DNA of 64,000 bases. It comes from Bacteroidota bacterium. GTDB taxonomy: Bacteria > Bacteroidota > Bacteroidia > Chitinophagales > UBA10324. A program made the translations under genes and the position numbers. Position 1 is the stretch's first letter. Each line of letters begins with the position of its first letter. Positions 18,685-27,044 of the stretch are shown one piece after another. The stretch covers positions 131,507 to 195,506 of the forward strand of contig BJGQ01000002.1 of assembly GCA_014190575.1 (NCBI GenBank), in the 5' to 3' direction. The notes under the pieces were generated by a model, which was not told where the DNA came from, ran no database searches, and worked only from the letters and a program-made list of their open reading frames with translations.

Positions 18685-19110
18685 CTAATGAATATGCATT
18701 TTTAATTGGAAATGATTGGTAATTCTCGCAACTAATTGATTTTCGCTTAAATGTTCAGCAGATTCAATAGATATTTTTTTATTACTGAATTGATGATCAG
18801 CACTCATCATGTTTTTTAATTCTTCCTGAGCCGTTCCAGGACCTATTAACAGAATTTCGTCATATTCTTTAAGCTTATCTGATACAGCGTTAAAATAATG
18901 ATGTGTGATTCCCTTTTCGGAATTATGCTGACGATGTTCTCCTCCTGATGTTGAATGATGAACTTCCTGCACTTTTTCCCTGATTGCAAATTCTCCATGA
19001 TTCTTATGATCATCGGTGGTTAATATCAAAGCTTCTTTATGATCCAACCAAACTCCGGCTAATTTTTTGTGATTATCATGTTTCATTTTATTTCTTTTTT
19101 TATTGCTCAA
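18685..19110 (-). CDS. Small His-rich protein, possibly related to bacterial eRF1-like (baeRF) or host-attachment proteins
   Basis: A 141-aa soluble protein. It has the pattern G-V-W-L-D-H-K-E-A-L-I-L near the start, a His-rich middle (EVHHSTSGGEHRQHNSEKG) and the segment D-E-I-L-L-I-G-P-G-T-A-Q-E-E-L at about residue 90. A beta strand followed by GPG and a helix is a hallmark of the eRF1 domain-3-like families in bacteria. I cannot name the family with certainty. ATG codons at 19110 and 19086 are both possible starts; the shorter form begins MKHDNHKKLAG. It stands alone, convergent to the mla operon. Confidence 0.7.
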   Translation of the reverse strand: MSNKKRNKMKHDNHKKLAGVWLDHKEALILTTDDHKNHGEFAIREKVQEVHHSTSGGEHRQHNSEKGITHHYFNAVSDKLKEYDEILLIGPGTAQEELKNMMSADHQFSNKKISIESAEHLSENQLVARITNHFQLKMHIH

Positions 19111-19305
19111 AGTAAAATGAACTAGTCATATGATTTTATGATTTCAGAATTTTTTTAAGTGATTTAAATCATGTCAGGAAAATTTTTCAATTTTAATATA
19201 TTGATTTTTTAGAAATGCTATCGAATGATTTTATGAAAGCATGGGAATTTCTCATCTGGAAAATAGCAGAACAGAAAAGAATTCTAATCTGTAAGATAAA
19301 AATTT

Positions 19306-19381
<76 letters not shown>

Positions 19382-19403
19382 GTTTGTAATTTCAGAAGGC
19401 GCG

Positions 19404-19411
19404 CAAATATA
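19404..19411 (-). promoter_or_regulatory. -7 element upstream of tRNA-Ala
   Basis: On the minus strand TATATTTG, followed by CGCGCC, lies about 22 bp before the tRNA 5' end and matches TAnnTTTG exactly. A clear -33 element is not visible. Confidence 0.5.
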
Positions 19412-19486
19412 TTCAGGCTATTAAATTTTATCTCATTCTTATTCATAACTCTTTCATTTATTTTGCCGCACTAAAAAAAATCTGTA

Positions 19487-20857
19487 ATGGAAAAAACTCA
19501 ATCATTTATCAATACAAATAAGCAGCGGTTTCTTGACGAGCTTTTTGATTTGCTCCGTATTCCTTCTATTAGTGCTGATACAAAATTTAAGGGTGATGTT
19601 TTAAAAGCTGCTGAGTTTCTTGCTGATAAATTAAAAGTTGCCGGAATGACTAATGTGGAGTTGATGGCAACCGATGGAAATCCGATTGTGTATGGTGAAA
19701 AAATTATTGATTCAAAATTACCAACAGTATTGGTGTACGGTCATTACGATGTGCAACCTGCTGACCCCTATGAACTCTGGACTTCACCACCATTTGAACC
19801 TATTGTGCGTGACGGAAAAATTTGGGCGCGTGGTGCTTGCGATGATAAAGGACAAACTTATATGCATGTAAAAGCAATCGAGTCAATGATTGCGAATAAT
19901 GAATTGCCTTGCAATGTGAAAGTGATTATTGAAGGGGAAGAAGAAGTTGGAAGTGTGAACCTTAATCCGTTTCTGAAAAAGTATAAAGATAAATTGAAGG
20001 CTGATGTTGTATTAATTAGCGATACATCCATGATCGCAAATGATTGTCCGAGTATCACCGTTGGCCTGCGTGGTTTGAGTTACATGGAAGTAGAAGTTGT
20101 TAGTTCCAATCGCGATTTACATAGTGGAGTTTATGGAGGAGCAGTAGCTAATCCAATAAATGTTTTATGCGAAATGATTGCAGCGTTGAAAGATGAAAAT
20201 AAACACATAACCATTCCGGGTTTTTATGATACTGTTCGTGAACTTTCGGATGATGAAAGAAAAGGGTTGAACTCAAGTCCGTTTAATCTGGAAGAATATA
20301 AAAAGGAATTGAAACTTACAGAAGTGGAAGGAGAGAAGGGTTACACCACTTTAGAAAGAACATCTATCAGACCAACAGTGGATGTAAATGGAATTTGGGG
20401 TGGATACATTGGAGAAGGAGCGAAGACCGTTCTTCCTGCAAAAGCAAATGCAAAAATCTCGATGCGCTTGGTTCCGAATCAGAACTCCGAAAAAATTTCC
20501 AACCTGTTTGCTGAACATTTTAAAAAGATTGCACCAAAATCTGTTACTGTTAAAGTAACTGCACATCACGGTGGCGAACCTGTAATTACGCCAACTGATA
20601 CAGTTGCTTATCGCGCAGCATCCAAGGCAATGGAAAAAACTTTCGGCATTGTTCCACTTCCCGGTTACGAAGGCGGAAGTATTCCAATCGTTGCCTCGTT
20701 TGAATCTATTCTTGGATTGAAAACAATTTTGTTTGGTTTTGGATTAGACACAGATGCGCTGCATTCTCCCAATGAAAATTATGGATTGTTTAATTTTTAT
20801 AAAGGCATTGAAACCATTCCTTACTTCTATAAATATTTTTCGGAGATGAGTAAATAG
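19487..20857 (+). CDS. M20-family dipeptidase
   Basis: Zinc-dependent cytosolic dipeptidase/carboxypeptidase of 456 aa. Metal and catalytic motifs are in the right order: VYGHYDVQPADP (His and Asp), ARGACDDKGQ (bridging Asp), IEGEEEVGS (catalytic Glu and metal Glu), ISDTSM (metal Asp) and the last His in DALHSPNE. The lid/dimerisation domain lies between, with the NGIWGGYIGEGAKTVLPAKA segment typical of the CPG2/ACY1-like dipeptidases. No signal peptide. It would release amino acids from imported peptides. The gene ends in a bidirectional terminator shared with rplS. Confidence 0.9.
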   Translation: MEKTQSFINTNKQRFLDELFDLLRIPSISADTKFKGDVLKAAEFLADKLKVAGMTNVELMATDGNPIVYGEKIIDSKLPTVLVYGHYDVQPADPYELWTSPPFEPIVRDGKIWARGACDDKGQTYMHVKAIESMIANNELPCNVKVIIEGEEEVGSVNLNPFLKKYKDKLKADVVLISDTSMIANDCPSITVGLRGLSYMEVEVVSSNRDLHSGVYGGAVANPINVLCEMIAALKDENKHITIPGFYDTVRELSDDERKGLNSSPFNLEEYKKELKLTEVEGEKGYTTLERTSIRPTVDVNGIWGGYIGEGAKTVLPAKANAKISMRLVPNQNSEKISNLFAEHFKKIAPKSVTVKVTAHHGGEPVITPTDTVAYRAASKAMEKTFGIVPLPGYEGGSIPIVASFESILGLKTILFGFGLDTDALHSPNENYGLFNFYKGIETIPYFYKYFSEMSK

Positions 20858-20878
20858 TATTTATTGCTACCTAATTCT

Positions 20879-20916
20879 AAAAAAAAAGTCCTCCGAAATT
20901 TCGAAGGACTTTTTTT
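20879..20916. terminator. Bidirectional terminator between dipeptidase and rplS genes
   Basis: AAAAAAAGTCCTCCGAAA pairs with TTTCGAAGGACTTTTTTT with one mismatch. A-runs and T-runs on the two sides allow termination in both directions, as expected between convergent genes. Confidence 0.88.
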
Positions 20917-20935
20917 ACGAATAGTATTCAAGAAT

Positions 20936-21307
20936 TTATGCTTTTGCAGCGTCGCCGGTCAATACCATTTTTTCTTTGATACGAGCTTTTTTACCTTTTA
21001 AATCTCTCAAGTAATAAATACGGGCGCGACGAACTTTACCTTTTTTATTTACTTCAATGCTTTCGATGTTTGGTGAGTAAAATGGAAAAACACGGTCAAC
21101 ACCAACTCCTGAAGCAATTTTGCGAACAGTGAAAGTTGCGGTTTCGCCATGACCTTTTTTTTGAATCACATCGCCACGGAATGCCTGAATTCTTTCTTTT
21201 ACTCCTTCAATGATTTTATAATTTACAGTGATGTTATCACCGGCCTTAAAATCGGGGAATGTTTTTTTAGGGGTTAATTGCTCGTGAACAAATTTTATTG
21301 CGTCCAT
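20936..21307 (-). CDS. rplS: 50S ribosomal protein L19
   Basis: Large-subunit protein at the 30S-50S interface. At 123 aa it has normal length, with the family motifs [50 protein letters not shown] and [20 protein letters not shown]. It is usually in an operon with rpsP, rimM and trmD; here it stands alone with its own TATATTTG element 30 bp upstream and its own terminator. Confidence 0.97.
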   Translation of the reverse strand: MDAIKFVHEQLTPKKTFPDFKAGDNITVNYKIIEGVKERIQAFRGDVIQKKGHGETATFTVRKIASGVGVDRVFPFYSPNIESIEVNKKGKVRRARIYYLRDLKGKKARIKEKMVLTGDAAKA

Positions 21308-21336
21308 TGCTATTGCTGGTTTTTAAAATTGAGGCG

Positions 21337-21344
21337 CAAATATA
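21337..21344 (-). promoter_or_regulatory. -7 element of the rplS promoter
   Basis: The minus strand reads TATATTTG followed by CGCC, an exact TAnnTTTG match with the same downstream GC bases as at the tRNA-Ala gene. The start codon is 29 bp away. Confidence 0.55.
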
Positions 21345-21687
21345 GAATTATGAACTGAATATGGAAATCTTACTTTAATAATAGTTGTTGGGTGGTTGTT
21401 GATAGTTGTTGGTCGTCGGTTGTCGGGTAAAAGTAAGGTTCGGAACTGTTAAACCTTCTTCAATAATATTATTTAGTTATAAAAGTTGCAAGGATTATTC
21501 GCTGTCGATTTAATTTGAGATATTAGTTAGATTAAATAAAGACAATTCGAGTTGATTTTTTATATGTCCGTTTGTGTTACAAAGCAATATTTTACGGACT
21601 CAATTTTGTTTTCATGTAGGTTATTTGGTTAAGATTTTTACTTTCGGGTTCAATTTTTTTTACTCAGTTACCAATCAAATTTAAATT
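21345..21687. other. Gene-free region between rplS and the T9SS client
   Basis: It contains a G/T-rich low-complexity stretch at about 21385-21430 made of repeated GTTGTTGG and GTCGG-like words, then AT-rich DNA. I see no gene or RNA in it. Confidence 0.5.
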
Positions 21688-24597
21688 ATGAATAAACACT
21701 TAATTTTTATTGCAACAATTTTTATTGCGTTTGTAATTATTAGTACAAATGCCTCAGCCCAATTAGCAGTACAAACAGAGAGTTTTGATGCCATCACTTT
21801 TGTTCCGGTCGGTTGGTCATTAAATCCAAATCCTGGTTTGTCAAGCGCTGTTTGGACCCGAAGGACAAATGGCAACACTCAGTTAACAATGGTTCCTCAC
21901 AGTGGTGCGGCAATGGCAAGTTTTCGTTCCACAAATTTTGGTAATCCTCCGGGTACATCTGTGCCTGGTGATAATCAATCTTTAATCACACCAATGTTTG
22001 ATTTGAGTAGTCGTGGAGCTTCAATCGCATCTGTAAGTTTTTGGATGTTTCGCGATAGTTTACTTGCAATTAATGAAGACAGTTTATCAGTTTATATTAA
22101 CACAACTAATTCGTTAGCCGGTGCTTCGTGGATGGGTACTGTTGTTCGCAATAACAGCATTGCAATACCGAATACAGAAACACTCAATGGTTGGTACATG
22201 TATACATTTTATTATCCAACAGCTTTTACTGGCGCAACAAATTATATATTATTTAAAGGTGTAGCGGAACAAGGTGCACGCATTTACATTGATGATGTAT
22301 CGTATGATACTTATCCAATTGTATGCAGCGGTACTCCAGCTGTTGGCGATATCATAAATCCATTTCCAATTATATGCAACGGTGGTGGTTCAACAACTTT
22401 ATCGTTGCAATTTCCATTAACAGGTATTGGTGGTGTTGAATATAATTGGCAAATGAGCAGCAGTGCAACCGGACCATGGAGCGGTGTGGGAACAGGAATT
22501 GATACTTTGCAAACCCCCGTTTTAAGTTCTACTACTTATTTTCAATGTATTGTCAATTGCCTTACTTCAGGTTTATCTGATACAACAAATGTTGATTCAG
22601 TTGTTGTTTCATCTAATGTAAGTCCAACGATATCTGTTTCCGGTACTACAACTTTTTGCCAGGGAAACAATAGTTTATTAGTTGCTAGTGGAGCTTCAAA
22701 TTATTTGTGGAATCCTTTTTCAAGTATTACAAATGCAGGTGAATCGGATATGGATTCAATTTTTGCTGCCCCAATTTCTAATACAACTTATATTGTAAAT
22801 GGTACTGATGTAAATGGATGCGTAGGAACAACAAATGTGGTTGTAACAGTTAATCCTGCACCGGTTTTAAATGCAACAGCTTATGCCTATTCTACTAACA
22901 CTGTTTTACCAAGTACTATCATTTGTTTAGGTGACTCGGTACGATTAAATGCTATTCCTTTTGGTGGAGGTAATCCCTGGACTTATTTATGGAACGATGG
23001 AACAACCACAAGAGTTGATTCAATTATTCCTTTAGTAACTACTACCTACATTGTAACAGCTACAGTAACCGCAACCGGATGTACCGCGAATGATACAGTT
23101 GTAATCACAGTAAATTCAGGAACACCTCCGGTAATAAGTCTTAATCCGAGCGGCCCTTTAACTGTATGTGATGGAGTAGGTGTTCAAATTATTGCTTCAG
23201 GTGCCACTGATTATTTATGGACTCCTTCACTTGGTTTAAATAATGCAACCAATGATACAATCATTGCATCGCCTGCAACAAGTACTATGTATATTGTTTC
23301 GGCTTCCAATGCTGGAAGTTGTATTTCTAAAGATACTATTCAGGTAAACGCCGGTATATCTCCGATAGCGACAGCCACCATTTTTTCCGGTAACGATACT
23401 ATCTGTTCTAATACTCAAATTATTTTGCAAGGCGGACCTATTGGTGGTGGAGCTAATGGGTTTGTGTGGAGTAATGGTGCAGTTACAAGTAATGATACTA
23501 TTATACCAAATACATCGGGGATTTATAGTGTAACAGTAATCAATGCAGTTGGATGCAGCGATACTGCTTCAATAAATATTGTTGTAGAACCCGGAACTTC
23601 ACCTACGGTTTCTATTTCACCTGCAGGTCTGCTTTCATCATGTGATGGAGGGCCTGTTGAAATTACCGCTTCAGGAACCGGTACAAGTTATACCTGGTCG
23701 CCTTCGGTTGGATTGGATAATACAACCGGAAGCATTGTTAATGCATCACCTACTGCGACTACAAATTATACAGTAACATCTACCTTGGGTAATTGTTCAT
23801 CATTTTTAACTTTTACATTGCTGGCAGGAGCTTCTCCTGTTTTAAATGTAACGGCATATGAATTAAATACAGCAAACCAATTAAGCGATTCAATTTGTGG
23901 TTCTATTGGTAATATAATTCGTTTGAATGCAATTCCATTTGGTGGTAATAACCCGTGGAGCTATTTATGGAACAATGGTCATACTACGCGAATTGATACT
24001 GTGACGCTAACTTCAGCCTCAACAACTTATACTGTTATTGCTACAAATAATTTATCGGGATGTATTGGATATGATACCATCGTTATTACATTGATTGAAA
24101 CACCAATTGCAAATTTCTCATTTGCGAATACCGGTAGCAATTATGTTTTTACCGACTTATCGACCGGAACTATTAATTCGTGGTATTGGGATTTTGGTGA
24201 TGGTAATAACACAACAACAACCAATCCTGATTACACATATACTAACCCGGGAACATACATTGTTAAATTAGTTATCACAAGTCAGTGCGGCGTTGATTCG
24301 ATAGAACAAACAATTGTTATAGATGGTATTTCAAACATTAACTCAGGAATGAATGTATCATATTATCCGAATCCTACGAATGATGAATTTAATTTTTCGT
24401 TTACTTGCAACGATAATGAAGTTGTTTATTCTTTAGTAAATGTTTTTGGTCAGGAGTTAATGGCCAGTGAGTTGAATGCATTAGCCAATCATGTTTTCAG
24501 TACTAAACTTTCATTGAAGGAATTGAGTTCAGGAACTTATATTCTTCATTTGAAATCGGCATCGCAATCTGCAATAATTAATTTGAAGAAGTTGTAA
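21688..24597 (+). CDS. Large secreted Ig-like/PKD protein with type A T9SS sorting domain
   Basis: A 969-aa exported protein. Signal peptide 1-25 (ending NASAQ), then a MAM-like or choice-of-anchor J domain (about 30-210, from ESFDAITFVPVGWSLNPNP, with aromatic and YIDDVSYD ends). Five or six Ig-like repeats of about 90-100 residues follow, each with an S-Y-L-W or Y-T-W core and a T-Y-x-V-T strand. A PKD domain (about 805-875, SWYWDFGDGNN) and a type A C-terminal sorting domain (from VSYYPNPTNDEF to LKKL) complete it. Type A domains are cut off during export and the protein is attached to or released from the cell surface. Role probably adhesion or binding; ligand unknown. Confidence 0.88.
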   Translation: MNKHLIFIATIFIAFVIISTNASAQLAVQTESFDAITFVPVGWSLNPNPGLSSAVWTRRTNGNTQLTMVPHSGAAMASFRSTNFGNPPGTSVPGDNQSLITPMFDLSSRGASIASVSFWMFRDSLLAINEDSLSVYINTTNSLAGASWMGTVVRNNSIAIPNTETLNGWYMYTFYYPTAFTGATNYILFKGVAEQGARIYIDDVSYDTYPIVCSGTPAVGDIINPFPIICNGGGSTTLSLQFPLTGIGGVEYNWQMSSSATGPWSGVGTGIDTLQTPVLSSTTYFQCIVNCLTSGLSDTTNVDSVVVSSNVSPTISVSGTTTFCQGNNSLLVASGASNYLWNPFSSITNAGESDMDSIFAAPISNTTYIVNGTDVNGCVGTTNVVVTVNPAPVLNATAYAYSTNTVLPSTIICLGDSVRLNAIPFGGGNPWTYLWNDGTTTRVDSIIPLVTTTYIVTATVTATGCTANDTVVITVNSGTPPVISLNPSGPLTVCDGVGVQIIASGATDYLWTPSLGLNNATNDTIIASPATSTMYIVSASNAGSCISKDTIQVNAGISPIATATIFSGNDTICSNTQIILQGGPIGGGANGFVWSNGAVTSNDTIIPNTSGIYSVTVINAVGCSDTASINIVVEPGTSPTVSISPAGLLSSCDGGPVEITASGTGTSYTWSPSVGLDNTTGSIVNASPTATTNYTVTSTLGNCSSFLTFTLLAGASPVLNVTAYELNTANQLSDSICGSIGNIIRLNAIPFGGNNPWSYLWNNGHTTRIDTVTLTSASTTYTVIATNNLSGCIGYDTIVITLIETPIANFSFANTGSNYVFTDLSTGTINSWYWDFGDGNNTTTTNPDYTYTNPGTYIVKLVITSQCGVDSIEQTIVIDGISNINSGMNVSYYPNPTNDEFNFSFTCNDNEVVYSLVNVFGQELMASELNALANHVFSTKLSLKELSSGTYILHLKSASQSAIINLKKL

Positions 24598-24641
24598 ATA
24601 AAAAAGGAGAAGAAGTTAGATTTATTTTTTCTGCTGGAAAT

Positions 24642-24680
24642 AAAAATCCCCGATGGATTTAAGAATCCATCGGGGATTTT
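24642..24680. terminator. Bidirectional terminator between the T9SS client and nusB
   Basis: AAAATCCCCGATGGATT and AATCCATCGGGGATTTT form a perfect stem around a short loop, flanked by A and T runs, between two convergent genes. Confidence 0.9.
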
Positions 24681-24718
24681 ATTTGTAAATAACTGAATCA
24701 AAGATTTACAAAGAACTA

Positions 24719-25687
24719 TTAATTCTCTATCAAACCTCTTCCTTCTTTCTTAAGCAATCCTTGTTCTTTTAATTCCTTCATTATTTTATCGAGAATTCCA
24801 TTGATAAACTCACCGCTTTTTGGGGTGCTGTAATTTTTTGCAATATCAATATACTCGTTCATGGTGGCTTTAATAGGAATGTTTGGAAAGTATAATAATT
24901 CGGCAAGTGCCATTTTCATTAACATCAAATCAATCTGCGCCAACCGTTCCTTATCCCAATTCTCTAATTTGGGAGTTATTAAAGTTGCAAGATATTCTTC
25001 GTTGTAATAAACACGATTCAGCAGTTCATTGGCGAAGTCGTGTTCTTCGTTCATGCTTTCGGGGAATTTGATGAACTTTTCGTTTCCCTTTACAATTTCC
25101 TTTTCAACCTGCGTGGCAATTTTATCTATCAATATCACCAACTGATTTTCAATAATTGTTGAATCATCATTCCAAGTGGTGAACGAATCTTCAACATGTT
25201 GTGTAAATAATTCGCTCAGCAATAAAACTTTCCGATAGAGATATAGAATCAACCGTTTGTCTTCTTCTATTGGTGGGTTTTCATTTTGAATGTAGTTTTT
25301 ATAACTAGAAGTATCTTCCAATGTTTTGAACCAAGTGCGGAAATAATCAGCATCTGGCAGATAGGTTAATTTCTGTTCCCGAATAATTCTTTTAAAATTT
25401 TCGTCCAATACTAACTTCTGAATAATGGGATTGTGAAATATGCGCACCGAAAATTTCTTATCGGCTTCGGTTGGTAAATGCTTGGATGATTTATGACCAG
25501 CATCTTCAACTGAATACTCAGCTGTTTTTTCAATCAGGTATAAATTATAAATGAGCAATCGAAAAGAATTATTTATCCGTTCTCGCAAAGATTTTTCTAA
25601 AGTGGTGAATGGAATATCAGGACTTTGTTCATGTGTGTAAAGCACCTGCATCACCTTTACTCTAACATTTCTTCTGCTTAACAACAT
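24719..25687 (-). CDS. nusB: Transcription antitermination factor NusB (long form)
   Basis: RNA-binding factor that joins the antitermination complex with NusE/S10, mainly for rRNA transcription. The NusB core is in the last 150 residues (FANELLNRVYYNEEYLATLI, then WDKERLAQIDLMLMKMALAE and KATMNEYIDIAKNYSTPKSG). The N-terminus starts RRNVRVKVMQVLYTHEQ, as in NusB, but about 150 extra helical residues separate the two. Total length 322 aa is twice that of E. coli NusB (139) and is a usual Bacteroidota form. It is convergent with the T9SS client, with a terminator between. Confidence 0.92.
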   Translation of the reverse strand: MLLSRRNVRVKVMQVLYTHEQSPDIPFTTLEKSLRERINNSFRLLIYNLYLIEKTAEYSVEDAGHKSSKHLPTEADKKFSVRIFHNPIIQKLVLDENFKRIIREQKLTYLPDADYFRTWFKTLEDTSSYKNYIQNENPPIEEDKRLILYLYRKVLLLSELFTQHVEDSFTTWNDDSTIIENQLVILIDKIATQVEKEIVKGNEKFIKFPESMNEEHDFANELLNRVYYNEEYLATLITPKLENWDKERLAQIDLMLMKMALAELLYFPNIPIKATMNEYIDIAKNYSTPKSGEFINGILDKIMKELKEQGLLKKEGRGLIEN

Positions 25688-25843
25688 GAAATAAAATTAA
25701 AAATTAAAAATTAAAAAAGTAAAATAGATTGGTAAAACTCAATTGAATTTTGACTAACGATTAGTTAAATGTGATTTTGGAATTTTAAAAAATACTTATC
25801 GAAAATAAATGATGCGAATTATTCATCATTCACTTTTGACAGT

Positions 25844-26950
25844 TCACAATTTAGAGTTCAATGCGGCAATGTCTTTCAATCTTGCATTTGCCATTTGCAT
25901 TGCGGCTTGCTGTGTGGTGATATTATTTGCTTTTGCAATACTGAAAATATCCAGCAATCTTTCGTAAATCCGATCGGTTTGGCTCATTACTCTTTCGCGA
26001 TTGTATCCTTCCAGCTCACCTGAAACATTTATTAATCCGCCTGCATTTATCACGAAATCAGGAGCGTATAAAATTCCTTTTTCAATCAACAGATTTCCAT
26101 GCACCACTTCATCAGCTAATTGATTGTTGGCAGCTCCGGCTACTATGTTGCATTTCAGTCTTTCAATGTTATCGTCATTTAAAGTTGCACCAAGTGCACA
26201 AGGTGCATATATATCCATATCGACATCATATACTGCATCAGGTTCAACACCAGCTACTTTGTATGTTTTAATCATGTACTGAATTCGATCAGCATTAATA
26301 TCGGTCACAGTAACTTTTGCACCGGCATCTATTAGATATTTCACCAACACTTCACCAACATGACCGGTACCTTGAACAGTAACTTTTTTTCCACTCAAAT
26401 CATCGCTTCCGTATAATTCTTTTACTGATGCTTTCACCCCAAGAAAAGTTCCGTAGGCTGTAACAGGTGAAGGATCACCACTACCTCCCATATTTTCAGG
26501 AATACCGGCAACATGTTCTGTTTCAAGACTTATCCATTCCATGTCACGAGTGGTAGTTCCAACATCTTCAGCAGTAATGTATTTTCCTCCTAAACTTTCA
26601 ATAAATTTTCCATAACGACGCATCATTGCTTCTGACTTATCAGTGCGAGAATTGCCGATGATTACTGCCTTTCCTCCACCAAGGTTTAATCCGGCCGCAG
26701 CTGCTTTAAAAGTCATACCACGACTAAGGCGAAGTACATCGTTTATAGCTTCAGCTTCATTATTATAATTCCAGAAACGGGTGCCGCCAAGTGCAGGGCC
26801 AAGAATGGTGTTATGAATTGCAACGATAGATTTTAAACCGCTAGCCTTGTCGTTAAAGAATACAACTTGTTCATGGTCGTATCCGCTTATCTGTTCAAAA
26901 ATTCCGGGAGTTTGAATAGCTGCTTCCACTTTACTTTTTACCACTGTCAT
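25844..26950 (-). CDS. Leucine (branched-chain amino acid) dehydrogenase
   Basis: NAD-dependent oxidative deaminase of the Glu/Leu/Phe/Val dehydrogenase family. At 368 aa it matches the leucine/phenylalanine group and not the longer glutamate enzymes. Visible are the glycine-rich ALGGTRFWNY, catalytic lysines Lys82 and Lys94 (FKAAAAGLNLGGGKAVI), the EDVGTTTRDM segment, and the Rossmann motif VQGTGHVGEVL followed by Asp in TVTDINADR. The likely reaction is leucine/valine/isoleucine to 2-oxo acids plus ammonia. It is divergent from the ABC exporter gene with 94 bp between, and has a well-spaced promoter. Confidence 0.92.
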   Translation of the reverse strand: MTVVKSKVEAAIQTPGIFEQISGYDHEQVVFFNDKASGLKSIVAIHNTILGPALGGTRFWNYNNEAEAINDVLRLSRGMTFKAAAAGLNLGGGKAVIIGNSRTDKSEAMMRRYGKFIESLGGKYITAEDVGTTTRDMEWISLETEHVAGIPENMGGSGDPSPVTAYGTFLGVKASVKELYGSDDLSGKKVTVQGTGHVGEVLVKYLIDAGAKVTVTDINADRIQYMIKTYKVAGVEPDAVYDVDMDIYAPCALGATLNDDNIERLKCNIVAGAANNQLADEVVHGNLLIEKGILYAPDFVINAGGLINVSGELEGYNRERVMSQTDRIYERLLDIFSIAKANNITTQQAAMQMANARLKDIAALNSKL

Positions 26951-26999
26951 GCAGTCTGATTTTTTTGTTTAGAATTGTCTCGCCAATGGCGAAGGGTGG

Positions 27000-27029
27000 C
27001 AAATCTATGTTTATTTTTCAAGTTGCAAA
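27000..27029 (-). promoter_or_regulatory. Bacteroidota-type promoter for leucine dehydrogenase
   Basis: On the minus strand TTTTTG ends at 27026, followed by 18 bp and then TAGATTTG (27007-27000). Both elements match consensus. It lies within the 94-bp divergent gap shared with the ABC exporter gene. Confidence 0.65.
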
Positions 27030-27044
27030 AAGTAAAGGAACGAA

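Noticed and set aside
21385..21430. G-quadruplex or satellite in the G/T-rich stretch
   Set aside because: G runs are mostly two bases long and the words are irregular, so low complexity is the simpler reading.
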